From the NCBI GenBank assembly GCA_016713175.1, contig JADJPQ010000001.1, positions 833,001 to 897,000 of the forward strand: a DNA stretch of 64,000 nucleotides, given 5' to 3'. A program made the translations under genes and the position numbers. The stretch comes from Planctomycetota bacterium. Lineage in GTDB: Bacteria; Planctomycetota; UBA1135; UBA2386. Under the pieces are notes generated by a model. It saw only the letters and a program-made list of their open reading frames with translations, did not search any database and was not told the DNA's origin. Shown here in pieces: positions 44,041-52,681 of the stretch (positions are counted from its first letter, which is position 1; each line of letters starts with the position of its first letter).

Positions 44041-46197
44041 TCAGCGTGGTCGTTCGGACAGCGTCACGGCCAGCGCGCGCGCTTCGCCCTCGGCGAACAC
44101 CAGATCGTGGATCTTCGCGAGGTGGTCGGTTCCGGCGACGATCACCTGATGCCGGCCAGCCGTCACGCCGCGCAGTTCAAACGCACCGTCGGCGAAAGCA
44201 CCGCCGAACACTTCGCCATCGACGATCAGCGTCGCCCGTTCGAGCGCTTGCCCGCGCGCGCCGACCAGCGTGAGCCGCAGCGACCCCGTCGGTCACACCA
44301 CGTTCCACGGCGGTGGCCCCGGGGCCGGAAAGTGCATGGGCAGCGCATTCGGTTCGCCAGTCGAGATCGTGACCTGATCGCCGGTCGTCGCGGCTGAGAG
44401 CCCGCTGGCGAGTCCCTGTTCGTCGATTCGCGACCACAGGAACCCGTTCCTGCCGACCTGCGCCACTTGCACGGTTGCCGAATCGATGCCGGCCGGGAAC
44501 TGGACCGTCAGATCGGGCGCGCGCGGCTTGGCGAAGGTCAACGCGCCGAGGTCGACTTCGCCGCCGCCGCCTTTCAACACGAGGTCGCCGTGCAGGGGCG
44601 CCAATGCGGCGTCTGCAGGCATCGCGATCCAGGTGACGGTTCCGGTCAGCAGCGTCGATGCGACCGCGCTGCTGAACGGTTCGTGCGGCGCCTCCCACCC
44701 GAGATCCTGCGGACCGAGTCGCCGCTGCACGACCAGCGTGCCGGCAATCGCGGCGCCATCGGGGTCGACGAAATGCGCCAGGACCCTGGTTTCCGGGAAC
44801 CCTTCGAGCACCAGGGCGCTGCCGGGCGCGGGCACGGGAACGTGCCGGACCGGCAGTTCGCCGTCGGCTCGGGTCGAGATCCGGAATGTCGCCGGTTCTT
44901 GCGGCACCGGCACGTCCTTGCCGTCGACCGCGGCCGGATAGAGCTGCAAGAACGCATCGGCGGTGGTGATGCCGAGCGTCAAGTCCTGCACGCGCGAGGC
45001 GTCGACCCGAACGGTCGGATTGCGCGGCAGCGACAGTGACTGCGTCGGCACCGCACTGGCATCGACGTCGAGGGCGACTTCGGTGCGACCCCAGCGCCCG
45101 AGTTCGCCGTCCGCGAGCAACCGGTATGCGCCGGCCGGCGCGGCAAGTTCGACCATGCCGTCGTCGTCGGCGCGGGCAGTGACCACCAGGCCATCGCTCT
45201 TGCGGACCAGGGTCACGCGCACACCAGCGGCCGGCTCGTCGGCCGGGCCGTGCGCGTGCACGCGGACCTGCACGCTCGGTTCCTGTTGGCCGAGGACCAG
45301 CAGTCGCGGTTGTGCCGCCGGCGGGGCGACGAACTGGCCGCGCGGCAGCCCGGTCGGCTCCGGCGGTACGAACGCGATCGTCTGCCAGTGCGCGATTCCG
45401 GTCAGCGTGAACCTCCCGTCGCGGTCGGTGCGGGTCCATCTGGCCTGATTGCTCGCCCCAAGGCGCATGCCGGCAATCGGCCGGCCGTTCGTGTCGACCA
45501 CGCGGCCGGACACGGAGGTGCCAGGAACGACGTCGATGACGACCGGTGGGTCGCCCGTTCGCCAGGTGCGGCGCAGCCGGTAGCCCCCGAGGATGCAGTC
45601 CTTCGCCGTGACGAAGAGGTCCTCGTGGCGCGAAGGTTGGATGGCGGGCAGTACTGCATGGCCATGCGCATCGGTGAACGCGGTGCGTTGACTCGGCACA
45701 TGGCCGCAGCCGAGCACGAGTTCGACCCGCGCCGAGGGCACCGCGCGTCCCATGTAGTCGACGACCTGGACCGGCACATCGACGCCGCGCTGCAGGATGC
45801 AGACGCTGTCGCCAGGGGAGCAGTACTCATTGGCCGCGTAGCCAACGGCATCGGCGAACACGTAGTCGCGCCAACCCTGCACCGCAACCCACGGCAGCCG
45901 CACCCAGCCGTCGTCGTCGGCGCGGCCGGCGCACTGGAAGTGCGTTTCGGGCTCGGGAACGCCTTCTTCGCGGTGCCAGGGCACCTGCACCAGTGCGCCG
46001 GCGATCGGTCGACGGTCGATGGCGTCGACGATGCGCACGCACCACAGGGTCGGTTCGCCGGCGGCGTCGCGCGGTTCGGCTCCGGGAAATGCCGCGTCGG
46101 TCTCGCGCACGGACTCGTCGGCTCGCAGTTGGTCTTGGGCAACGGCTGGTTGGTAGGAGAGTGGGACGAGCAAAAGGAACGCACGGGCGCCGCGCAT
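44041..46197 (-). CDS. Secreted carboxypeptidase-regulatory-like repeat protein interrupted by in-frame TGA
   Basis: The ATG at 46197 gives a signal peptide (MRGARAFLLLVPLSYQPAVA). The frame runs 634 codons to a TGA at 44295-44293, then continues in the same frame for 83 more codons to a second stop at 44041. The downstream part is clearly protein-like (GSLRLTLVGARGQALERATL, GAFELRGVTAGRHQVIVAG), matching the regulatory beta-sandwich repeats upstream (VDTNGRPIAGMRLGAS, DRDGRFTLTG, VTLVRKSDGLVVTARADDDG). Such a repeat stopping at the TGA would leave the last module unmade. Possible reasons: nonsense mutation (Trp TGG or Arg CGA to TGA), sequencing error, or Sec. No good SECIS-like hairpin is visible after it. 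The adjacent pseudogene supports local decay. Confidence 0.7.
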
Positions 46198-46280
46198 GGC
46201 GCGCGATGGTATCCCGGCGACGCGGCCGGAGTCCGGTCGCTATTCTCCTGGTGAACCCTCCCCGGTCCCAAGGAGTCTGC

Positions 46281-47309
46281 ATGCGATCCAGTCCGCTTGG
46301 CTTGTTCCTGCGCTGTCTTGTCGCTGTCGTCGCGATCCTCGTCGGCACCCGCCTGGCGTTCGCCCAGGAAGCCAAGGTGCCCGAACGGCCGTTCTTCTGG
46401 CGCCTCGAGGCGCCGGGAGCCAAGCAGCCGTCGTGGCTGCTCGGCACGTTCCACGTCGGCGACCCGCGGATCACGACGATGCATCCGGTCACCGAACAGG
46501 CGCTCGAGCAGGCCGACGCGGTGTTCACCGAGTTGGCGATGGATGGATCGCTGATGGCCGGCGCGATGCGCGAGATGATGTTGCCGAAGGGGCAGACCCT
46601 GCGCGATGTGTTGCCCGAAGAGTTGCACGAGCGCGTTGGCAAGCACATGCAGAAACTCGGCGGGTCGATGACCGCATTCGAGCGGATGCAACCCTGGGCT
46701 GTCGCCAGCGCGATCCTGATCGGCGGGCGCACCGGGGAGGCGTTCGATGTGCAGATCTACAAGGACGCCAAGAGCGCCGGCAAGGAAGTCGGCGGGCTCG
46801 AGACGGTCGCCGAACAGATGAGCGTGTTCGCCGGACTCGGCGCCGACGGCAATGTGGCGTTCCTGCGGCAGACCCTGGACCTGCTCGATCGGTATCGCGC
46901 GGCCGGCAAGGACTACCTGGACGAGATGATCCAGGTGTACGCAGCGGGCGATGGTCCGGCGCTGCAGAAGTTCCTCGACGAGGCGATGCTCGAGGAACGC
47001 GAACTGTGGGGCAAGATGTACGCCGCGCTGCTGACCGAGCGCAATGTGCGGATGGCCGACCGGGCCGCGGCGAAGATGCGGGCGGCGCCGGAGCGGTCGT
47101 TCGTGTTCGCGGTCGGGGCCTTGCATTGCCTGGGCGACACCAACGTCGTCGACTTGCTGCGCGATCGCGGCTTCGTGGTCAGCCGCGTGCCGGCGTTTGC
47201 GGAGAGTGTCGACGAGGAGATCCGCGCGGCCGAACAGCGTCTGGAGGCACTGCGGCAGCAGCTCGATCGGCTGCGTGCCGAGCGCGGCAAGCTGAAGAAG
47301 GCCGGCTGA
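46281..47309 (+). CDS. TraB/GumN family exported protein
   Basis: The product is 342 residues. AAGGAG lies 6 bases before the ATG at 46281, and a signal peptide follows (GLFLRCLVAVVAILVGTRLA). The TraB/GumN pattern is clear: FFWRLEAPGAKQPSWLLGTF with H(V)GDPR close behind, a helical middle, and near the end the paired motif FVFAVGALHCLGDTNVVDLL. The two G-x-x-H elements are conserved in the family and are thought to form a metallo-hydrolase or erythromycin-esterase-like active site. The C-terminal 30 residues form a coiled coil. The role is unknown in bacteria (GumN is linked to polysaccharide loci). It is divergent from the repeat gene at 46197 (83-bp spacer). Confidence 0.85.
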   Translation: MRSSPLGLFLRCLVAVVAILVGTRLAFAQEAKVPERPFFWRLEAPGAKQPSWLLGTFHVGDPRITTMHPVTEQALEQADAVFTELAMDGSLMAGAMREMMLPKGQTLRDVLPEELHERVGKHMQKLGGSMTAFERMQPWAVASAILIGGRTGEAFDVQIYKDAKSAGKEVGGLETVAEQMSVFAGLGADGNVAFLRQTLDLLDRYRAAGKDYLDEMIQVYAAGDGPALQKFLDEAMLEERELWGKMYAALLTERNVRMADRAAAKMRAAPERSFVFAVGALHCLGDTNVVDLLRDRGFVVSRVPAFAESVDEEIRAAEQRLEALRQQLDRLRAERGKLKKAG

Positions 47310-47384
47310 GCCAGGTACTGGCGCCGAACGCTCGACCAGCGCGACGCCTTGACAAAGTGGCTACCGGGAGCTACCTGGGCCTCC

Positions 47385-47678
47385 ATGCGCGCTGTCGGCC
47401 TGAAGGTGCTGAAAAACAAGCTCAGCGAGTACGTCCGCCTCGCCGCTGGCGGCGAAGTCGTCCTGATCACCGACCGCGACCGCGTCGTCGCCGAGATCAC
47501 GCCGCCGCAACTCGGTCGGAGTCCGACGAGCGGTGACGCCAGGTTGGCGGAGATGGTCCGCCAAGGCGTGATGACGCCGCCGACGATTCCGCCAAGCATG
47601 CCGTTGCCGCCGATGCGGCCGGTGATGCGGTTCGCGCAGCTGATGGCTGAACTCGATCGCGATCGCCAGGACCGATGA
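47385..47678 (+). CDS. Phd/YefM-type antitoxin
   Basis: The product is 97 residues from the ATG at 47385; the GTG/TTG starts upstream lie in the promoter region. The N-terminus follows the Phd/YefM fold: MRAVGLKVLKNKLSEYVRLA then GGEVVLITDRDRVVAEI, a DNA-binding dimer that represses its own operon. The C-terminal half is Pro- and Met-rich, as expected for the flexible toxin-blocking tail. Its last four bases overlap the PIN toxin gene (ATGA), the normal coupling for a toxin-antitoxin pair. A TTGACA at 47349-47354 is a fair -35, but the matching -10 is weak. A GCTACC direct repeat follows and could be an operator. Confidence 0.8.
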   Translation: MRAVGLKVLKNKLSEYVRLAAGGEVVLITDRDRVVAEITPPQLGRSPTSGDARLAEMVRQGVMTPPTIPPSMPLPPMRPVMRFAQLMAELDRDRQDR

Positions 47679-48070
47679 TCTACCTTGACACCTCGGTCGT
47701 CCTGGCGACGTTGCTCGCCGAGGATCGTGTCGTGCCGGAAGCGTTGTGGCAGGACACCCTGGTCGCGAGTCGGCTGCTCGCGATCGAGGTCCGGGTGCGT
47801 CTGAGCGCCAAGGGACTCGGCTCCTCGCACTCCGAACTGGCTGGTGGCCTGTTGGGCCGGGTTGCATTCGTCGAGATGGACCGACCGGTCCTGGCGCGCG
47901 CCCACGATCCGTTTCCGGTAGCGGTTCGAACACTCGAGGCGATTCACCTCGCAACCGCCTGCTATCTGCGCGGCCAAGGTCAGCCGGTGCAGGTGGCGAC
48001 TTTCGACGAACGTATGGGCGCCGCCGCCCGCGCCGTCGGTCTGGAACTGTGCGACCTCACCGCAAGGTGA
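47675..48070 (+). CDS. PIN-domain toxin (VapC-like)
   Basis: The product is 131 residues, overlapping the antitoxin gene by 4 bases. The PIN fold features are present: MIYLDTSVVLATLL with Asp5, an acidic residue in LLAIEVRVRL (Glu38), EAIHLATACYL (an acidic residue in the usual D-A-I-H position is Glu here), and TFDERMGAAARAVGL with a fourth acidic residue. These are the metal ligands of a Mg-dependent ribonuclease. VapC-like toxins cleave tRNA or rRNA and slow growth until neutralised. The pairing with a Phd-type rather than VapB-type antitoxin is common in free-living bacteria. Confidence 0.85.
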   Translation: MIYLDTSVVLATLLAEDRVVPEALWQDTLVASRLLAIEVRVRLSAKGLGSSHSELAGGLLGRVAFVEMDRPVLARAHDPFPVAVRTLEAIHLATACYLRGQGQPVQVATFDERMGAAARAVGLELCDLTAR

Positions 48071-48107
48071 TGGGCGATGTGCTGCATCCTGGCAGCCCGT
48101 TGTGGGC

Positions 48108-48272
48108 TCAGGGCAGCAGCAGCCGCTGTGGGCTCGTCGTGCCGATGGTGATGACGCAGGGCTCGCCGACCACACCGTTCCGCACCGCCGCCAGTTCGAC
48201 GACCGTGCCCGGAACGAACCACACGAGAACGCACGCCGCAAGGCTGCTCGGCCCGGGGTGGACGACAATCAC
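48108..48272 (-). CDS. Possible small ORF or gene remnant
   Basis: A 54-residue frame from GTG 48272 reads IVVHPGPSSLAACVLVWFVP then GTVVELAAVRNGVVGEPCVI and TIGTTSPQRLLLP. It looks more protein-like than a random frame but has no upstream in-frame signal or Shine-Dalgarno sequence. It lies between the PIN toxin (opposite strand) and the mqnE stop, on the same strand as mqnE. It may be the tail of a lost gene, since the C-terminal GTTSP-type strand resembles the ends of secreted proteins. Only weak support. Confidence 0.25.
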   Translation of the reverse strand: MIVVHPGPSSLAACVLVWFVPGTVVELAAVRNGVVGEPCVITIGTTSPQRLLLP

Positions 48273-48305
48273 CCCTGCTGCGCGGGCGCTTTAGTGCGAC
48301 GGCCG

Positions 48306-49445
48306 CTACGCCGAGACCGCCACTTCCTCGTAGACCGTCGTCCGCTGCACCGGCTCGTAGCCTGCTTCGCGGATCAATTGCGCGATCTGCCCTTCGGTCA
48401 GCGCCTGCGGCTCGGTCGTGCCGGCGTCGTGCGTGATCTTCTCCTCGGTCACCGTGCCGTCGATGTCGTTGGCGCCGAAGCTCAGCGCCGTCTGCGCCGA
48501 CTCCTGCGTCAGCATGATCCAGTAGGCCTTGATGTGCGGGAAGTTGTCGAGCATCAGCCGCCCGACCGCGATCGAACGCTGATCGAGCCAGCCGGTCGTC
48601 ACGTGCCCGTAGTTGGCGAGGTCGGTGTGATACGGCCAGAACGCCAGCGGGATGTAGGCCATGAAGCCGCCGCATTCGTCCTGCAGTTCGCGCAGCTTCA
48701 GCAGATGCGTGACCCGTTCGTCGACGCGTTCGATGTGGCCGTACAACATCGTCGCGTTCATCTTGAAGCCGGCCCGTTGCACCTTGCGCGCGGTGTCGAG
48801 CCAGCCCTGCGGACCCTGCTTCTCGCGGAACACGGCCTTGTGCACGCGGTCGACCAGCACTTCGGCACCGCCGCCGGGGCAGCTGCCGAGTCCGGCCTCG
48901 CGCAGGTCGGCGAACACCGCGTCTTCGCTCTTGCCGGAGATCTTCAGCATGTGGTCGATCTCGACCATCGTGAACGCCTTGACGTGGATGTCCGGGCGCG
49001 CGCGCTTGGCGGCGCGGACGACATCGAGGTAGTACTCGTACGGCATCGTCGGGTGGATGCCGGCGACCATGTGCACCTCGGTGACCGGGCGGTGCAGCTG
49101 TTCTTTGACCTTCTGCTCGACGATCGCCGGCGTCATCAGGTAGGCCCGTTCTTCGCCTTCCTTGGCCGCGAACGCGCAGAACTTGCACGAGTACTGGCAG
49201 ATGTTGGTGTAGTTGACGTGCTGGTTGACGTTGAAGAACGTCTTCTTGCCGTGGCGCTGCGTGCGGACGCGATGGGCCAGCAGGCCGACGGCGGCGAGGT
49301 GCGGGGTCTCGTAGAGCCGCACGCCGTCGGCGAAGGTCAACCGTTCGCCAGCGCGCACCTTGGCGTCGATGTCACCGAGGCCGGCCCGCGCAATCAGCCG
49401 GCTGGCGAGGGACTCGTCGAGATGGGCGTAGGCGTGGGCGGGCAT
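48306..49445 (-). CDS. mqnE: Aminofutalosine synthase (MqnE), radical SAM enzyme
   Basis: The product is 379 residues. The radical SAM cluster motif CxxxCxxC is present as CQYSCKFC (Cys83, 87, 90) after NVNQHVNYTNI. Downstream MqnE-type sequence includes TEVHMVAGIHPTMPYEYYL, HVKAFTMVEIDHMLKISGKS, LGSCPGGGAEVL, NATMLYGHIE, GGFMAYIPLAFWPYHTDLAN, LMLDNFPHIKAYWIM and GANDIDGTVTEEKI. The enzyme joins S-adenosylmethionine-derived carbons to a chorismate-derived product to make aminofutalosine in the futalosine pathway to menaquinone. MqnC is the nearest alternative; the GGGAE and GTVTEEKI strings favour MqnE. It is cytosolic. No other menaquinone gene is in the window. Confidence 0.9.
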   Translation of the reverse strand: MPAHAYAHLDESLASRLIARAGLGDIDAKVRAGERLTFADGVRLYETPHLAAVGLLAHRVRTQRHGKKTFFNVNQHVNYTNICQYSCKFCAFAAKEGEERAYLMTPAIVEQKVKEQLHRPVTEVHMVAGIHPTMPYEYYLDVVRAAKRARPDIHVKAFTMVEIDHMLKISGKSEDAVFADLREAGLGSCPGGGAEVLVDRVHKAVFREKQGPQGWLDTARKVQRAGFKMNATMLYGHIERVDERVTHLLKLRELQDECGGFMAYIPLAFWPYHTDLANYGHVTTGWLDQRSIAVGRLMLDNFPHIKAYWIMLTQESAQTALSFGANDIDGTVTEEKITHDAGTTEPQALTEGQIAQLIREAGYEPVQRTTVYEEVAVSA

Positions 49446-49782
49446 GATGCGGGGGGAAGAAGTTAGGGCGCGACCGGGCCTGGGAGAAGGGGGCGGCGGC
49501 GGTTGGTGCCCACGCCCGGGGGCAACGAGGCTGGTTGTGGGGGCTGGGCAATGGCCAAGATGGCCGCGATGCCAGGTGCTGCTGGCGATCCACCAGTGGC
49601 CTCGGCCGGTGCCGCGGTGATCGCGGACGGCGAGCAGCCGACGCTGGGTTGCGCGTGGCGCAGGCCCCGGTGCGCGTTCGAACGATGAGGCTGCGACCGC
49701 GCCGCTGGCAGTTCCCGGGTGGCGTGGGCGACGCGGCGTGCCGCCGCTGGTCGATCCGGTCCGGTTGCGCGATGATGCGGTC
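49446..49782. other. Intergenic region, divergent promoters
   Basis: These 337 bp separate mqnE (minus) from the gene starting at 49783 (plus). I see no protein-like frame, RNA motif or clear hairpin beyond GC background, apart from a purine-rich stretch just upstream of the mqnE start. Both promoters must lie here. Confidence 0.6.
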
Positions 49783-51258
49783 ATGGCAAGCTCGACGCGG
49801 TTGGCGGTGCTGATTCTCGCGATGGCTCCGGCGTTGGCCCAGGAAGAGGGCGGCGGCGTCGTGATCCTCGACAGCATTGTCGTCGAAGGCACGCCGGTGC
49901 GACTGGGGCAGCAGGCGGCGCCGCTGGAGGTCACGCGTTGGCTGGCGAACGCGCCGGCTGCCGATGCGCGACCGGCCTGGCGCCTCGTCGGCATCTACGG
50001 CGGCGCTGGCTATCGCGAGTTCCGCGACGATGCCGAGTACCTGGCGGATCTGCGGCAGAAGCATGCCGATGCTGGTCTGTCGATCCGGATCGTGCTGGGC
50101 GATGCGCCGCCCGAGGGCGCGCTGGCGAAATCACCGTTGGCGGTGGCCCTCGACGAGGAGGGCACGACGGTGGCGGCCTGGCGCGCCGACCCGGAACTGC
50201 CGCCGCTGTACCTGCTCGATGCCGGCGATCAGGTCGTCTGGGCCGGACGGGCCGCGCACGGACTGGTCGATGTGTTGCCGCTGGCCCTGGCCGGCAGACT
50301 CGGCGTGGCACACGAACAAGAGCTGCAGAATCTGCGCGCCGAGCTGGCGATGGACTTCGAGAATGCCGGCGATCGCAGCGACGAGCTGCAGAAGCACCTG
50401 CAGGAACGGCCGCACGACGGCGACTTGCACGGGCTGCTGTTCCTGACTCATCTGTGGCATCGCGCCGATCCGGCGGCGGCCGCCGCGATGGTCGAGCCGG
50501 CGCTGCAGGCGCTCGGCACCGAGGCGCTGCCGCTGGCGGCGTTCGTCGATCTGGTGCTGCGCGGCGATCGCTTCGAGACCGGTCTGGCCGGGCCGTTGGC
50601 GATGGCGATGACCCCAGCGGCGGCGGCGGCGCGCGACAGTGCGTTCGTGCAGCTTGCGTTCCTGCGGGCGACGCTGCGGGCGGGGCTCGACCGCCAGGCC
50701 GGCCGGATCGCGGCGGCATTGCCCAAGCTGCTGGCCGGCCGGCCGCGCGAACAGTTGATCTTCGCCGAGATCCTCGCCGAAGCGAAATCGGCGGCGCCGT
50801 TCCGCGACCTGTTCGATCAGGCCATCGGTGCGGTCGCCGAGCGGACGGAGCTGCAGCGCTTCTCGTTCGCGGCCCGCTACAAGATGGCGCTCGCGTGCGG
50901 TGACGCCAAGGCGGCGCAGAGGGTGATGGACGAGTATCGCACCGGCCGTGCCGAGTCGTTCGGCCTCAACAACGACGCCTGGTACATCGCCACGCAACTG
51001 GTGTCGCTCGGGCGCTTCGATGCCTTCGGGCTGGCGCAGGCGGAGGAGATGCGGCGGCAGGAAGGCGACAGTCTCGACTACAACTCCAAGGACACGCTGG
51101 CGCTGCTGCTGTTCTTGAACGGCAAGGTCGGCGAGGCGATCGAGTTGCAGGCCACGGCCGTCAAGCAGGGCGGGCCGCAGTTCCAGCAGCGGCTGCAGCG
51201 CTACGAACGGACGCAGGAACGGCTGCGTCAGGCGAGTGGCGGTCGGACCGATCGTTGA
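49783..51258 (+). CDS. Exported thioredoxin-fold/TPR-like protein
   Basis: The product is 491 residues with signal MASSTRLAVLILAMAPALAQ from 49783. Residues ~25-180 look like a thioredoxin-type domain (PAWRLVGIYGGAGYREFRDD, LSIRIVLGDAP, LPPLYLLDAGDQVVWAG) but lack a CxxC, so the fold may be structural. The remaining ~300 residues are helical with TPR-like pairs (DLHGLLFLTHLWHRADPAAA, AARYKMALACGDAKAAQRV and ALLLFLNGKVGEAIELQATA). It is probably an exported scaffold. It ends 4 bp before the DUF1552 gene on the opposite strand (convergent). No family was named with certainty. Confidence 0.75.
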   Translation: MASSTRLAVLILAMAPALAQEEGGGVVILDSIVVEGTPVRLGQQAAPLEVTRWLANAPAADARPAWRLVGIYGGAGYREFRDDAEYLADLRQKHADAGLSIRIVLGDAPPEGALAKSPLAVALDEEGTTVAAWRADPELPPLYLLDAGDQVVWAGRAAHGLVDVLPLALAGRLGVAHEQELQNLRAELAMDFENAGDRSDELQKHLQERPHDGDLHGLLFLTHLWHRADPAAAAAMVEPALQALGTEALPLAAFVDLVLRGDRFETGLAGPLAMAMTPAAAAARDSAFVQLAFLRATLRAGLDRQAGRIAAALPKLLAGRPREQLIFAEILAEAKSAAPFRDLFDQAIGAVAERTELQRFSFAARYKMALACGDAKAAQRVMDEYRTGRAESFGLNNDAWYIATQLVSLGRFDAFGLAQAEEMRRQEGDSLDYNSKDTLALLLFLNGKVGEAIELQATAVKQGGPQFQQRLQRYERTQERLRQASGGRTDR

Positions 51259-51262
51259 GCCA

Positions 51263-52549
51263 TCAGAACAACGGTTGCGTCGCATCGCCGAACTCGGCGA
51301 TCTCGGTGCCCATCTGCTGCGCCAGCCACAACCACAAACGGCACAGCGCGGTGTCGCGCGGTGAGGCGACCAGCTTGCCCGGGGTGAACCCGCCGCCAGC
51401 GCCGCCGGCCAGCAGCACCGGCAGATCGTGCGGATCGTGGGCATTGCCATCGGCCATCGCCGCGAGGAACACGATCCTGCAGCGATCGAGCAGCGTGCCG
51501 TCGCCAGCGGTGCGCGCCGCCAGCCGGGCCAGCAGACCGGCGTAGCGTTCGACGTACCAGCGGTTGATCCGCCGATAAGGCTCGGTCTTCTCCGGCTTGC
51601 CCTCATGGTGCGAGAATTCGTGGAAGCTGCCGGCGCAACCCTCGACGAAGGCGAAGTCGCGGCCCGACACTTCGTTGGCGAGCAGGAACGTCACCACCCG
51701 CGTCGCGTCCATCTCGAACGCGAGCGCGATCAGATCGAGCATCAGTTCGACGTGGCTGCCGTGATCGCCCGGTACGCCGGGCGGTGGTGCCTTGGCGGGA
51801 TCGACGTCGGCGACACCATGGCGGGCGGCGGCATCGATCCGCAGTTCGAGCGCGCGCACGGCATCGAGGAACTCGGTCAACCGCTGCTGATCGCGGCGGC
51901 CCAGCCGCGTCGCCAGCCGTTCCGCATCCCGCTTGACGACGTCGAGCACCGACGGTCTGGCCGGGTCCGCGGCCAGCGCGTGCGAGCGGAACAACCGGTC
52001 GAACACCAGCCGCGGCACGATCTCCTTGGTCACCGGGCGGTCGGGGGCGCTCCAGGCGATCGTGCCGCCATAGACGCTGCTGTAGCCCATGTCCTCGACC
52101 GGGTAGATCGGATCGCAGCCGAGCTCAAGCGACGGCAGCAACGTGTTGGCGCCGACGTGCCGGGCGACGAGCTGATCGATCGACTCGCCGTTCCACAGAT
52201 CACGGCCGCCGGTGCGGCGGATCTCGCGACCGGTCAGCAGGGGCGCGACCTTGGCGTAGTGGCCGTCGCCAGCGAAGCTCTGGCGGTTGGCGAGGCCTTG
52301 CAGCACGGCGACGTGTTGGCGCCATGGCGTCAACGGTGTCAGCGTGAACGACGGCTCGAAGCCACCATCGTCGGTCGATTTCGGCCGCCACGCGCTCGGC
52401 AACGCGCCGTTGGGCATCACCAGGATCGCCATCCGCTTCGGCTCGGCGCCGTAGGGCAGCCGCTCGGCGATGCCTTCGAGCCATGGCAGCGTCAACGCGG
52501 CACCGGTGCCGCGCAGGAACACACGGCGGCCGAACATGGGCAGCTTCAT
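51263..52549 (-). CDS. DUF1552 protein (second copy in window)
   Basis: The product is 428 residues. The N-terminus FGRRVFLRGTGAALTLPWLE is a twin-arginine export signal. DUF1552 features include MAILVMPNGALPSAWRP, GESIDQLVARHVG, LLPSLELGCDPIYPVEDM, EIVPRLVFDRLFR and HDLPVLLAGGAGGGFTPGKL. It is only loosely similar to the copy at 23776-25053, so the two belong to different subgroups. Its likely partner is the DUF1592 gene at 55855-57645 on the same strand, from which it is now separated by two plus-strand genes. The role is unknown; exported, with a sulfatase/phosphatase-like fold presumed. Confidence 0.9.
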   Translation of the reverse strand: MKLPMFGRRVFLRGTGAALTLPWLEGIAERLPYGAEPKRMAILVMPNGALPSAWRPKSTDDGGFEPSFTLTPLTPWRQHVAVLQGLANRQSFAGDGHYAKVAPLLTGREIRRTGGRDLWNGESIDQLVARHVGANTLLPSLELGCDPIYPVEDMGYSSVYGGTIAWSAPDRPVTKEIVPRLVFDRLFRSHALAADPARPSVLDVVKRDAERLATRLGRRDQQRLTEFLDAVRALELRIDAAARHGVADVDPAKAPPPGVPGDHGSHVELMLDLIALAFEMDATRVVTFLLANEVSGRDFAFVEGCAGSFHEFSHHEGKPEKTEPYRRINRWYVERYAGLLARLAARTAGDGTLLDRCRIVFLAAMADGNAHDPHDLPVLLAGGAGGGFTPGKLVASPRDTALCRLWLWLAQQMGTEIAEFGDATQPLF

Positions 52550-52681
52550 GGGCAGGTTTCTGGTCGACTGGCCGACACCGACGCGTCCGGCACGGTTTGC
52601 AGTCTAGCCGTTTTCGGCAGTTCGCGCGTGGGAGCGATTCGGGGTGCCGGATAGTCTGTGCCGCCCCCTTCTGGAGGCGCA

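Noticed and set aside
44293..44295. TGA here as a firm selenocysteine codon
   Set aside because: Only weak, short hairpins follow, and the neighbouring gene is decayed; kept as an open possibility in the findings, not as a Sec call.
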